Positions 39,501 to 51,094 of a DNA stretch of 64,000 nucleotides are shown piece after piece. Position 1 is the stretch's first letter. Every line of letters begins with the position of its first letter. A program made the position numbers and the translations under genes. The notes beneath the pieces are model-generated. The model saw only the letters and a program-made list of their open reading frames with translations. It was not told the DNA's origin and did not search any database. This DNA is from Neopestalotiopsis rosae (taxonomy: Eukaryota; Ascomycota; Sordariomycetes; Amphisphaeriales; Sporocadaceae), in contig JALGAS010000008.1 of NCBI GenBank assembly GCA_023078685.1, positions 1,116,001-1,180,000 of the forward strand. Reading direction: 5' to 3'.

Positions 39501-41346
39501 TCAAGTCAATGACTCGCACACAAACTTCGCATATCATAACCAATATATCAAGACACTCCAAGCAAAGAAAAACTGATGAGATTGATTGCGAGATTCGAAC
39601 CAAAGACGGTATGGGTATGGTAATGGGAAATTCCTTCCCCCGCCCCGGTTTCACAAAATTAAGGTACGCTGGACCCCTACCAAGCGTCGCATTAGGGAGA
39701 TGCACCTTCGGCCGAGAAATCCCGCCTTTGGAGAAGACCTTGTGCCTATTCTTAGATCTTTGCCTACCTACCTAACTAAAAACCCTCCTGGACTTACTTT
39801 GGCCGCTTGCCTATTTCACCACTTTGAATAATTTGTCCCTCGTTTACCGACTTGGCGACCCTACTAGGTTCCCTGAAATGATATGGTGATAAAAAAGGTA
39901 GTCGGCTCTGTTACTTCTCGCTCGCTTCCATGGCCCGATTGCGTTTTATGAGTGCGGAGAAGAAAAACATGCCTGACATCTCGAGAGAGAAATCATGAGC
40001 TCTGATTGAGGGAATTATCCCGTCGATACCCTTGTGGGACAATTCTTCCGGTCATGGTCTCGTTGCACAAGCCACAGCAGCGCGGGAGAAAGTAGAGGAT
40101 ATGCTCTGGCTTTGCTTTGCATGCTGTTACTTACTTTTAATATACAGTACATACATTCAATACCTTCATGTACGTACAACCGAGTGCATTTTCCTTGCCA
40201 TGTGAAGCTTCACCTGGAACCGTCCGACGTGCAGCTCCGACATTGCAGGCAAATCCATGGATCGTCATTCTTTGGGTCGGCTCTTTTTCTCAGAACCCCT
40301 ACTGCATGTGCACTAAGATGAATCCTTCGGTGTGATTCTGATCGGTCCCATCTATCCATAAAAGTCATCTCGCAGCTCGATTCTCCTTATACGGGCCAAT
40401 AATCCCTGCGCTTTAAGGTCGAAGCTCTAAGCCACAGGCAGTATCTGCGTTGTTGGTAACTGACTATAATTGTGATGTAGTAAAAAACATCCAATTTGGT
40501 GCTAGCTGGGCGGAAAACGCTACGTACAACCAGCTGAGCATGTATACCATCAACAATGGTCAGATTGGCACCGACAAGTCTTTGAAGTCGTTTTGTCAGC
40601 AGCTTTGACGAAAACTTATTCGCCAAAACTACCGACGGCGCATGTTCTTAGGGGGGCACGCACTAATAAGGCAATTCTGGTCTACGGTATCACGACGTCA
40701 GTGAACTTGGCGCTACCTAAACAGACTTTATAGTGCTCCCGTTCCACATACGCGCGCTTGATGTCAGCAATTATTCAACGCAACGAGTCTAAATGACGGA
40801 CGGCTCTTTGACTATCCAAGTTTTGCGACGGCAGCTGAAAAATAAAGGGAAGCTTCATTTTGACAGGGACCTGGGGTTGTTCTCTTGTTTTCTAAGGTTT
40901 TTGGTGATACGCAAGCCCACCACCATCCAATACACTTGCCCCAACGGTCATCTCGCAACGAGCGGTAGTTGGTTCGAGTTATTGAAAGTTGAGCTTCTAC
41001 GAGACTAGGGGAGATTGAATACAAAGGAGAGACCGTTCCAATGCCTTAGTGGCAACCACTTTGCCTGCCGGTAAACTAGGGCAAAGGAGCGCGCCATCTC
41101 AACGTTCTTCAGGTATGCTGATCGCGAAAGAAAGCCTACTCGCTACAATGGACTTGTCCAGAACGGCGTCTTGGAAGTAACGGCGATCTTAGACGGGATA
41201 GGAGGGAGGAAGGGGGCCACAGATGCCGTTTGCCGCCGTGATGTTTGCGGCTAGACTTCTGTTATTGGTTTTCTACCAAATGTACGTCTTTATCACTGCG
41301 CCAGGTTCTGGGTGAAGCGCTCCATCTCTTGTCACTTGTCGTTCGG

Positions 41347-41424
41347 CAAGAACCCGACGTACCGCAGAGGCAAGTACTCACAGACGTACCGTAGAGGCAA
41401 GAACCCACAGACGAGCCGTAGACG
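41347..41424. repeat. Tandem repeat, three units of 24/27/27 bases
   Basis: Units begin with CAAG and share an ACGTACCGTAGAGG-like second half; the first lacks three bases. Unit lengths are multiples of three, and the minus-strand frame through it reads a repeating LPLRYV-type pattern, but no gene is recognised. Confidence 0.75.
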
Positions 41425-44400
41425 AGATAGCTGGGCAGGTAGGATCAAGCTTTGCCTTCCATGTGCATATTGTTGTACGTACCTGTGACTTGAACTGTCA
41501 AGAAAACCTTCCCACCTCTGAGTGCCGGTGGGTGTGGCCCCAACTACCACGCCACGAGACTATGGAGTGAAGCAGCAGCTTTCTCTCGAATGAGAGGCCT
41601 TCTGCAAGCCTAGGGCTAGCAGAATATCAAGGTCCCCAAATCCGAAAAGTGGTTGTCTCGTCTGACGTTTCCCCCTCTCCAAGGATAAGGATGGGGATGG
41701 GGATGGATGGGGCCCTCTAACCTCACTGCAAGAGGAGAAGAATCCTGAAGGATTCAAATCCATGCCAAAAGCCACGAGGGACAAAGCAGGAGCCTTTTTT
41801 CCTTACTCCTCTTGAAGTCTGCACCCCGTCGAAGCAAAAAATTCAAATGGGGCCCCAATTGCCCAGTGATGACATTTCTTTCCTCAAAAGTAGTGCCAAG
41901 ACAGATGCCTTGCTTCCGATGCCCCTGGACGGACGATTATTGCTCTCCTGCCTGCCTCGCCTCGCCTCGCTGGGCTGGCTAGCAGACTGAGCTATCCTAT
42001 GGGGAGCGACTCAGTTGCGTTTCCGTCCCTGGCGAACGAGCGAGCGCGAACGATCAAACACGAACGAACGGTACAGCAGCGAAGCGAGGCCGGTGGAAAG
42101 GGGATGGATGGGATAGGCAGGCAAGAGAGTAAGCAAATGAAGCCAGCCCAAGCGAACCATTTCGCGTGCCGAGTCGCTTGCCCATTTCCATTTCTTCGTG
42201 CCTTTCTAGGCTGCTTTCCTATGAATAATAGGCACGCCTCTTTTTTCTGTAGGTAACGTGTTGGCGGCGCCTTTTCGCGTCTTTGCCAGGTTTTTTTTTT
42301 TAGCCCGCCCATCCAGCCGGTGTCGAAAGCTCGAGCGAAATGGCACAGTTCATCTTGTTGCAATAGGGTTAAGGCAGCCCTGCAGGGTTTCGGGGAAAAG
42401 AGCAAAACGGCTACACTCGACTCCTTTCTGGGGAGAAGGCATGAAAGAGATCTGCTTGGACTGCCCTCTTCTAGTTTGGGCACTCTCAGCCCTTCCCTCC
42501 TAGGCGCATCATTTATGGATCGTTCCGTTTCCCCCCTTTCGCACCCACTAGAGTATAACCAAGCCACCCGCTGTGAGTAGGGGGGCTGGTGACTTGTAAC
42601 TGGCGACCAGTGGCCCTCCTCCAAGCTGCGAATGCGATCATTCGGTCCCAATCATGTGGGAAACTACATGAGACCCTACTCTTTGACGGTTAGACCAAGT
42701 AGTCTATACCTTGACCCGCTTCAGATCCTTCGGAGCTGAAAAGGGTTCAATCAAAGACGCGTTTCCCTACTTGTTCAATTTCCTATCTATCTTTAGGCGA
42801 CCGATCGACGAATTACCTAACGTATTCCTAGGGGAGGGTCAAAGGTAAGTAGTTTTCCGCGCTTAGTGTTACCCCCTTGAGCTTCATCATACGCGAATGG
42901 GCGAACCTGTCTGCCTCTTACCTTGTGGTTCGGCGTCTGGTTGCATGTTGCCTGCCCCAGTTGGAGGGAGCATCAGAAGGGTGGGTGGGTGTGGCGTCTT
43001 TGCCCCATTTTGACATTGCAAATGAGACAACGTCAAGGCGAACGATGTTAGACAAGTTGATCACTCAAGGCAGATATCCCAGGAGAATAGGAACCAATGA
43101 TTTAAGCCAACCTAAACACCATACAATATCCATTTCTCTGCCGTGTCGAAGTAAAAGGCTGCATATGCAGACGCAGGTAAGCCTACACTTAAGGCTTCCC
43201 ACGGGAGAGCCTGGGAGGATCATCGTGCAGTGTCAGTGTTACCTGGTACGAGTTTCTGGCAGAGAAAGTGCTGGAAGTGCTTGGCTTTCGCCATGTTCGT
43301 CAGTGCTAATAAGAAGCCCAAGCCCCCTGGCTATATCGTAACATGTACTATAGTCGGATTGGGCTGATGGTTGCTTCAGGCGCTGAACCATCGCTCTAGG
43401 GGTCTGCCATGGTGTACATCGAATGTGAAAACGGGATAGTTCCCCAACGAGTATGCTGGAAAGGAGGTTGTCACAGTCCAGACTAGCCAGAGAGAACGTT
43501 CAATCTTGTTCTACAAGGGGCCGAGAGTAGATACTGCATAGGTAGTGTGTAGATCGCCGATCCTGATTCAATATTGTCGCTTGGGCAAATGGATCAGCCC
43601 AAGATGGTCTGGGCATGCTAACGAGTCGGATGCTGGGGAGATGGCATCAGATTGACTCACGACCAGATCCCGTATACCATCGCCCTATCAGGCTATTCGG
43701 GATCTAGCTCCGAATACGATATTTCCAAAAATCACTGTATTGAGATGGTAAAGGAAGCTTCAGCAGAAGCCTGGTATGGATACATTGGCCATGAGAGAAG
43801 CAGTTGTATCCGAATCCCATTTGACCCCTATTGCCTTCACGGCGACTTGCGTGTTCAAAGGAAGCCTGGGGAAAGCGCCGACGACTCTGCCCCTTGGGGG
43901 CTCTTGGTATCGCTGCGGTGACCATCATGGCTGAGCATGCTCGATCGTTCATGCTTCAGTTGAGATGGCTACTCGGTTCAACAAGGTTTAGGCAGATTTA
44001 CATAGATGAAAAGGGAAAATCTACTCATTTCGGACAATATCAAAGTCCCTACATCTGTGTCGATGGGCGAAATACGCCCCGAGGGCGGAGGCAACAAAGT
44101 TTCATCGACCTTCGTCCATGATAGTGTTCTTCACAGATCCTCTGCGGCGCGCGCGCGTTCCGAGACCTTGTTACTCCTTCTCACCGAAATGAAGAGAGGC
44201 ATCGCGGGTTTTGTGGTAAGCAGTAACGCGCCCTTTGGTCTGTCAAACTTCACAATGAACCTCGCTCCTCTTGCTTGAGGGTCTGGCTCTGACGTATCGA
44301 TACTTGGTGGTGCTGCTCCACCGAAGATATGGCAGTATTCACGATTGGCATTTCACACATTCCTCCTCGGTACCGAGGGGACTCTCGTCCATTGAGGCCC

Positions 44401-45941
44401 ACTCACGATGACGAACCGCAAAAGCTGGTGTATACCAGCTCCAGAAATAGCATCTATGAAGAGGGAGCCGGCTCTATTGCTCTAGGAAGCTGTCTAAGGA
44501 AGTTGGGCGGGATCTCAGGCAGGCGCATCATCTTGCCAGACGCTCGTCATTTGTGCTTGCCGCTCTCACTCGCATTCATCGTGTACACTCTATGAAACCG
44601 TTCCCTCTTCCCGTTCTGCCGCGCCTGCAAACGGGAGGAGCCGATGCTGACCACTGTTCGATTTTCAATCACGCGACCCCCTAGAGTTTTCGCGATGCGA
44701 GGAAGCGACAAGGAGCCTATCGCGGACGGGTATGACTTTTTTCTTGTGTCGCGATAGAAGAATTTCTATTATTATCACTTTGCTCCGTCGGTTCGGCTCT
44801 AGGTAAGACAAAAAGAGGGCGTCCCAAAAATAGAAAAAAAGAAAAGAGAAAGGAGCAAAAACCGTTCTTCTGGCCCAATTCTCGAAGGATTGGGGGTGGC
44901 GGAGTTACACAGAGCCGCAAACTGGCACCCAAAAAACCCCGTAATTTTGAATGGATAAGCTTGAAGGATCGTCTCCGGTTTTTGTTCTTTTTGCCATGGG
45001 GGCACATATACCGAGAAATACCAGGTTCAGTGTCAGCAGAAAATTTCTTCGAAAAAGGTACCTTTGCCTGCATAGATGTCAAAATTCGGTCCAACGTTGT
45101 TGAGTGGTTTGTCCCGCCCTCCTGCCAGCCTGATACTGCGAATGCACAACATAACAAAAGAGTTGGGTCTGCCGTGGTGTGTAAGAACGGGAACAAACAA
45201 AAAGATGACTGCTTGGTGAAAGCCTTATCAATCCTTCCGGAAACCCGGCATCATCTTGTATATGATATGTTCATGTTGTTATATGCGCCATCCACGTGAC
45301 TATAGATGCTTCAAACGATGGTCTTGAATGAATGGAGAGTCAGCTGGCGAGTGCAGGCTAGACATTTATCAATTACTGAAGAAGTTTCCAATATATGTAT
45401 GCATCAAGTTCTATACAAATTCCGAAGACGCCTAAGCTTTGCGTGTCGCATCGAATGAAGTGATTAGCACCCGATTCCAAGGATGCTGAGGATGGAGTTG
45501 GTTTGGGTCATCGCGCCCTTGAATGGCCATGTCTGGTTAATGAAACGAAGTGAATTTGTATATTACTAGACGTCGCACGAGACAATGTCGTGCAAAGAAG
45601 CGAATATATCCCATTCCCCGGACCAAACGGTGAAAGGATATCTGAGTGATCGACCTGTAAAGATACACGCCAGGAATGCAAGAGCTTTGTTTGAATACAA
45701 AATGGTTGTTACACGGACAACCAGGAAATGGGCAAGAAACATGTATTGAACTCAAGGTAGGAAAATCCAATCCCATCCAACCATAACAGCGAGGCTCAAG
45801 TACCATAGCACTGATACATGACGTTGAAGAGTGTTCCCTTGATGCATAATTAGCTGCCACTCTCGCAACTTGGTCAGTGATCTAGGGATGGCCAGACTTG
45901 CCCGTGAAGATTCTCTACTGACCGAGCATGGGCATTGCTGT

Positions 45942-45992
45942 TCAAGCCGAGGGAAAGGCGATGCCCAAAACGCCGATCTCGTTGGTGTAGAT
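45942..45992 (-). other. In-frame 16-codon tail after the stop of the secreted peptide
   Basis: Directly after the TAG of the peptide gene the same frame reads 16 codons (beginning IYTNEIG and ending AFPSA) and then TGA. It could be a remnant of a longer peptide lost through a CAG-to-TAG change, or 3' UTR that is open by chance. Confidence 0.25.
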
Positions 45993-46202
45993 CTAGTCGC
46001 TGGCGACCTTCTCGTCACCCATCACGACGATTTTGTCCGTGTCTTTATACATCGGGGAGGCTTGTCCCGCCTCTGTGTAGCTGCGAGCAGTGCTGGGGAA
46101 CCCTGAAGAGAGATCTCTCTCGACAGTGGAGGATCCAGGTGTGCGCTGGATTGCAAGAGCCGAGGCTGCTGTCACAAGAGAAAGAATGTGTGTGAATCGC
46201 AT
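45993..46202 (-). CDS. Small secreted peptide, possible substrate of the neighbouring UstYa-family protein
   Basis: A 69-codon frame encodes an apparent signal peptide (MRFTHILSLVTAASALA, cleavage expected after residue 17) and a mature part of about 52 residues with several single Arg/Lys sites (after IQR, VER, TAR, MYK). It contains two tyrosines and no cysteine. A strong TATA-like box stands 144 bases upstream. I do not recognise the family. It lies about 1.06 kb from, and divergent to, a DUF3328/UstYa-type gene, which in fungi often modifies secreted precursor peptides; a precursor role is inferred only from that context. There are no repeated cores and no Lys-Arg Kex2 sites, unlike typical dikaritin precursors. 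The frame continues beyond the TAG. Confidence 0.55.
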   Translation of the reverse strand: MRFTHILSLVTAASALAIQRTPGSSTVERDLSSGFPSTARSYTEAGQASPMYKDTDKIVVMGDEKVASD

Positions 46203-47259
46203 AGTGTCTAGTGATGAATGTTGAAGGAGTGTAACGAATGGAAGAGAAGAGCGAAAGTGAAAGAAGTTTTCTTTTTCGGGGAGATGAGATATACAAGAGA
46301 GCGTGGTGTATTCGAGTGTATCGATATTGTATGGGGATCCTCGCTCTATTTATACAAATGCTCCCCTACTCTTTTGTATCTAGGCGTCTTCAGAATATGC
46401 TCATTCAATGGAAATATAATTATTCATCCCTTGAAACGTGACCTAGACCGCCATCGACTGAAGAACTCCAATATCTTGCTTGTTGTCGCTGGCTACTGCA
46501 TTCAGATTTCATGCGACCCATGCCTGGCGCAAACGAAGTGATTGAAAACTCAAAAAGTGAGCATTCATTGCCGTCCTTACCGGAAAATTAAGATGAATAC
46601 AATCCTAGGCCAACTGCTTCATGTATGACTTGGCTTTCATCTCATGGTAGGTTCGTGTTGGTTACAAACAAGACTTGGCAAAGAAGCATCCCCAGTCTCA
46701 GTCAGTGTGTGAAATAATGGGAATAATTCAAATTTGTTTGATTGGTACGTCGAATATCTGTTCATGTAAGGGAGAGGTTCTGCTAGTCCATTGTCCACGG
46801 TATGATATAGTCGAGCCGTCATGATGGCCGAGCGTCTCGCCAATAGTAAGGGTCAAAATTGTTGAAAACAATCGTCTGGTACTACACCGCCATACATACC
46901 AATAGCGAAAGAAGGAGTATAGCCATGTAACCTGGATTTGTCATTCCTGTTAATCCTTGATCTTCCGCTCCAACGACCGACGATGCCAAGAAAACCACTG
47001 AAACTCTTGAATCCATGCCTATAGAATGGCATTGACCAGATAATAAGAAAAGGTTGAGATTATTATTACACATAAAATTGTTGCTGTTGGTTCGAAGTCA
47101 AGGTGAACAGCTTGGCATCACGTCGTTTCCTCCAAACATCAACCTCAGGGGTGAATACCCAAATATTGATTTTGGTGTTCCTGCCATGGGAACAGCATTT
47201 CAGTCTCACAAGCTCCAAGACTCATCTTCAGGCACGAATTATCGTCGCGTAACAGCAAG
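46203..47259. promoter_or_regulatory. Divergent promoter region of secreted peptide and UstYa-family gene
   Basis: This spacer of just over 1 kb holds both promoters. On the peptide side a TATA box is clear (46346-46354). No gene is seen. Confidence 0.45.
46346..46354 (-). promoter_or_regulatory. TATA box of the secreted peptide gene
   Basis: TATAAATAG on the minus strand lies 144 bases upstream of the start codon. It suggests a strong, regulated promoter with a leader of roughly 110 bases. Confidence 0.5.
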
Positions 47260-48477
47260 ATGGAGAATGATGGCTACACCAAGATTCCTGCAACCGTTGC
47301 GGAGATGGAGCTTGATCTTGCTGGTGTTGAGAAACAGCAAAGACTTTCGAGTCCTCAAACCTGGTCTTCAAAACTGTGGCTCTTCTTATTTACGCTTTTG
47401 AACATTATTGCGCTCCTTTTCAACCTCACCGCATTGTTCGCTATGCAGTGGCCTTCTGGACATTACCGCAATGCAGCGCTTCGGGCCACCTCGAGCTACA
47501 CCCCGATCTTCGACATGATTGACCTGGAACCTACCATCAAGAGGATCAACGGCACGCTATATCCAGCTGGTGATCGATTGTCCATTGCCCGACAGTTTCC
47601 CAACCCCGATGCCGACGCCATTTGGGAAGAAGATATCGAGCTGATCAGACCCATCCCTATCACCCGCGACCAGGTCTGTCAGTTTGTTTTGGACACAGAT
47701 CTACGTCTCCGAAGATGACGTACTTTTGCTGACCGTGGTGAACTCATAGATTATCAAGATGGGCAAGAATCCCGATACCGTCGCGAAATTGGAAGACGAG
47801 ATCTGGGGCCTTGGCGACGATGCCTACGTCGCAGCTCTGGATGTATTCCACAACCTTCACTGCCTAAATACCCTGAGACAAGCCGCCTATGCCAATTACT
47901 ACAACCAAAGGCCAGGTAAGCCCATCGAGAAACCATAGCACTCTACTCTCCACGAAAGTTTGTCCTGTACCACATTGTAACGAAATCTCTACGATTTTGA
48001 TACGGCTTTACACATGGGTTTTTATTCGACCTATCACCGCCGTCATTCGAACCTCTTTCAGAAGTTGCAGCCCAACTGACGTGTTGTTTCCAGCTGAGGC
48101 AGACAATTACGACTCAATGCTTGAGATCCACATCAACCATTGCACAGACATCCTCTTCCAGCATATATCATGCGGAAACAACCTCAATTTGGTGACGCGG
48201 CACTGGACAGAAGACCAGGAATACCCGTTTCCAGACTTGTGAGCCTTCCAAGTCCAGAGGATCCTTGATTATGTGAAGTAGCATTTTCTGACAGCATCGC
48301 AGTTCTGTCGAAAAGCAATGCATCAACTTTGATAAACTCGTCGAGTGGCACAAGGATCCAGCAGTCACCATCAACATGACTCGGTACGTAGAGGTCATGA
48401 AAAAGCCCAAGGGTGTCAAAGAAGAACCAAAGGCAGTTTGGCATGCGGACGAATGGTTTCTGCATCCGCATAACTGA
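47260..48477 (+). CDS. UstYa-family (DUF3328) oxidase-like membrane protein
   Basis: Four exons (47260-47673, 47750-47915, 48094-48238, 48303-48477) with GT...AG introns keep frame and give 299 residues. There is a short cytosolic N-terminus, one transmembrane helix (about residues 36-60, LWLFLFTLLNIIALLFNLTA) and a lumenal domain. That domain carries the two hallmark HxxHC motifs of the family: HNLHCLNTLRQ and HINHCTDILFQ, the latter followed by a third cysteine (ISC). Family members (UstYa/UstYb and relatives) catalyse oxidative cyclisation or other tailoring of ribosomally made peptides such as ustiloxins, and occasionally other metabolites. Both motifs are intact, so the protein is probably functional. 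A small secreted peptide is divergently encoded next to it; no peptidase, tyrosinase or transporter gene accompanies it in this window. Confidence 0.88.
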
Positions 48478-48707
48478 GTCAACGACCATCCAAATGGCGC
48501 TACACTCAGATCGTGGCATAGGGGAGCACAGTTCGCGTTATTTGCTCAACGTTGAGCTTTGACCTGAGAATGGTCGGGGTACTTCGATGTATTATAGAAG
48601 TAGGGGATGATAATGTACTGGTTGGAGTTTATGCTAGTCGGCAGGGAGCGTTGACAGGTAGTTCGAACTTATGCTTGTTACAATCTGGAAGATGGTTCCC
48701 AAATCTC

Positions 48708-48751
<44 letters not shown>

Positions 48752-49238
48752 TCCTCCTCCGAGTACTTTGAAATTGTATTTAATCCAGGTGCTAACTCAC
48801 TGACTCACTAACACGTAAGTAGTCAAATGCGAGGGTTGCCATATCTTACTGAGCTGAAAACTCCATACTAGTGTGCTTCTGCACTCTGGTATCGCATGGT
48901 GTTGTTATTACAAACAAGGCCAAATATGCTCGAACTATCCAATTAAATCAAGGCGCCAGTCCTGTATCCTGCATCTATGACTTTCCCCAAGTCGCACAAA
49001 CGCGTATTGACGCTGGCCTTGGCGGAATGGACGTGGTTATTGTGATTGGCTTAACTTGACCAGCTTACGCGATTGCGCATCACCAAAAGAGCGACTTCAC
49101 GTTGCCCCGCACCTGATTCACAGATACATATGGAAGGACATGGTTGATTGACATACTCAGCACCTTCCATACAATTTCCTTAGATCTTCATCTTTAAACT
49201 TTAAGATGGATAGAGTTTTGTTCAATAGCTGGTAGACC
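48478..49238. other. Intergenic region with a long C tract
   Basis: No gene is recognised. It includes 39 consecutive C (48709-48747) followed by four TCC units. Confidence 0.5.
48709..48747. repeat. Homopolymer C run (39 bases) followed by (TCC)4
   Basis: There are 39 consecutive C, then TCCTCCTCCTCC to 48759. The length may be an assembly estimate. Confidence 0.85.
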
Positions 49239-49688
49239 ATGAATGAAACCGACCAAGTTCCAGCAGGTATAGGTCGCTATGACTCCGACACTCTGTTGAG
49301 TCTAAGCTCTCTGAATGCCTTTTATTCTTTGGTCGCAACTTCGCTTCTCTCAGTTTGGCTTCTCTCGGTTTGGCTTCTTTCATTTTGGTTTCGCCCACGA
49401 TCATTGGGACCCTCAGAGTTCTTAGATCTTTTGGTGCTAGCGAGCTGTACCACCACAATATTCGCTTCACTGCTCGACAAAGAGTCATTAGTGCTCGCGA
49501 GCTCCTTGCTTTCTTCTACCCTCATGTTTACGTTGTGGATCTCCCAGCTCGTTCGGAAGTTCTTCTTGTCGGTGATATCGACAGACAAATATGAAGAAAA
49601 ATTACTGCAATTTCATTCTTTACACATATCTCGTAAGTCAAAGTTATTTCCACAAAACGCCTCGACGATTTCAAAGCCTTTCTTGTCG

Positions 49689-49733
<45 letters not shown>

Positions 49734-51001
49734 AACTTTTCTTCCACCCAGTATTCTACAGATGATCCCGAGAAACACGAATTTTCATTACTCATAGATA
49801 ATCTAGTTCACCACAAGAATGATGGAAGTACAACTTTAAAATACCTTGAGCCTGAAGACAAAGACATCAGACGTTCTAGACGATGGACCATCTCAAGGGC
49901 TAGAAGCGACAGTGACACTTCCGAGCTTGAACTGAAACCCGCACCAGATGCCATTCAGGCGCATATGTGGAGTGATTTCGTGGAATCTATGAAGTGGTTC
50001 GGCTCCAAAATTGCGCTTTCAACGTACAGGTCTCAAAGCCCGGCTGCATCAGGTGCTCAAGGCACAACATCTGGAACGCATTCGAATAGAGAAAATGGCA
50101 CCGCAGGATCTCAACCTCCACCTAAAAGAAAACTCACAAAGAAAGACTGTGGCTCCGTAGCTCGCGTGAAGTATGTCTACAATCCTTGCATTCAAATTGG
50201 GATCGTCACCAACAATATCCAGAGAACATGTTTACCGTTGCCACCAACTCCCTGAAAATAAATGCAATCGATGTTGTCAAGTCTTCAGCTCAGCCTTGGA
50301 ACTGTCTATGCATCAGAGGGACATTAATCCTTGCGATATCCGAGTTGAGGAGGTCCGCGAAGGCATCGACGCCAACACCAAAGCGCAACTTCGATCCAAG
50401 AAAAGAGGCCCAAAAATGACAGAGGCAGAGCGATGGCTTGCGATGTACAGGATTCTGTTCCCGAATGCTTCTAGCCTCCCCGATCCCTGTCAGTCATACT
50501 GCAGCGCCCTCTCGAACCATACTTTTCTAACCACATACAGACTATATTCATCTAAACTCACAACTGGATAGTCTCGAAGAGTACAGTCAATATCTGCAGA
50601 GAGAGCTCCCGCGTCTGGTTCGCCAAGAGTTGCAAGTCAACATCTGGGATCCGGATTTGATTTGTGACAGAATATCTCATGCTCTAGCAGAATCTTTGAG
50701 CCCTCAGCTTTATCACGCCTTCCTTGAAGTCCGTGAATACACGGGAAGCTGCTCACCTGCCGAAATAGTGACTCGTGCCCCTGAAATCGATACAAGGATG
50801 CAAGAGGCTACACGGAATCAAAGTACAGACTTAGCGTCTCCCTTCGAGCGCCTTGCAGACATACAGGAGGACTTCTCGCAAATCCAGCCATCATTCTCTT
50901 TTGACAACCTATGTGAACTCATAGAGATCGAGGATGGTGCCAAATTTACGAATACACCTCTCCACGATCCTCTAGAACTTGGCTCAGAGTTCGCTGGGTA
51001 G
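49239..51001 (+). pseudogene. Degenerate fungal C2H2-type zinc-finger-like gene
   Basis: The chain is open frame 49239-50170, intron 50171-50222, exon 50223-50488, intron 50489-50540, exon 50541-51001 (TAG). After splicing, the middle reads VARVKEHVYRCH, NKCNRCCQVFSSALELSMHQR, NPCDI and then LRSKKRG...ERWLAMYRILFPN, LPDPYY. This pattern is typical of a large family of fungal nuclear-type proteins whose finger region precedes a conserved LRSRKK/YRILFP block. The usual aromatic-rich CPF/Y segment just before it is missing: KRKLTKKDCG joins directly. The N-terminal 340 codons do not resemble the family, contain a hydrophobic repeat (LLSVWLLSVWLLSFW) and run through 41 consecutive C, which encode prolines. 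The frame continues for 30 protein-like codons after the TAG (to a TGA at 51092-51094). I read it as a decayed copy; a rapidly changing functional gene is possible. Confidence 0.6.
49691..49731. repeat. Homopolymer C run (41 bases) inside an open frame
   Basis: There are 41 consecutive C between GTCGAA and AAAACT. They lie in the predicted coding frame, where they give a proline run; any length change not divisible by three switches the downstream frame. Confidence 0.85.
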
Positions 51002-51094
51002 GACTTCGGCGATCTCGCCGATCTTCCTACATATGACCAAACAACCAAGGCGAAGACAGACTCGGGGTATGATACGTCCGAACAGACGTGTTGA

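Larger units (their letters stand above)
26554..45941. other. Long stretch with no recognisable gene (about 19 kb)
   Basis: I find no exon chain with a known domain. Frames reach 219 codons (41992-42651 minus) but all look random, Arg/Ser/Cys-rich or repeat-driven. Contents I can support are a (GT)n run near 26952-26968, a 26-base A run at 27605-27630, CAGC repeats near 27646-27667, a 36-base T run at 35912-35947, a (CAG)11 run at 36561-36593 and a tandem repeat at 41347-41424. Words such as AGGTAGGTA/TACCTACC recur throughout. The first 700 bases are probably promoter and leader of the zinc-cluster gene. Base composition is not AT-rich, so heavy RIP is unlikely. Confidence 0.5.

Noticed and set aside
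39560..39680. ATTCGAACC and similar words suggestive of a tRNA T-arm
   Set aside because: Flanking bases do not form the T stem, acceptor stem or anticodon arm; the same holds for similar words near 24715, 34465, 37065, 40970 and 47090.
41992..42651. 219-codon minus-strand frame in the gene-poor stretch
   Set aside because: No domain, random-looking composition, opposite frames equally open; no splice partners or promoter features.
26554..45941. RIP-mutated transposon as explanation of the gene-poor stretch
   Set aside because: The stretch is not AT-rich, CG dinucleotides are frequent, and no transposase or reverse transcriptase remnants or terminal repeats were recognised.
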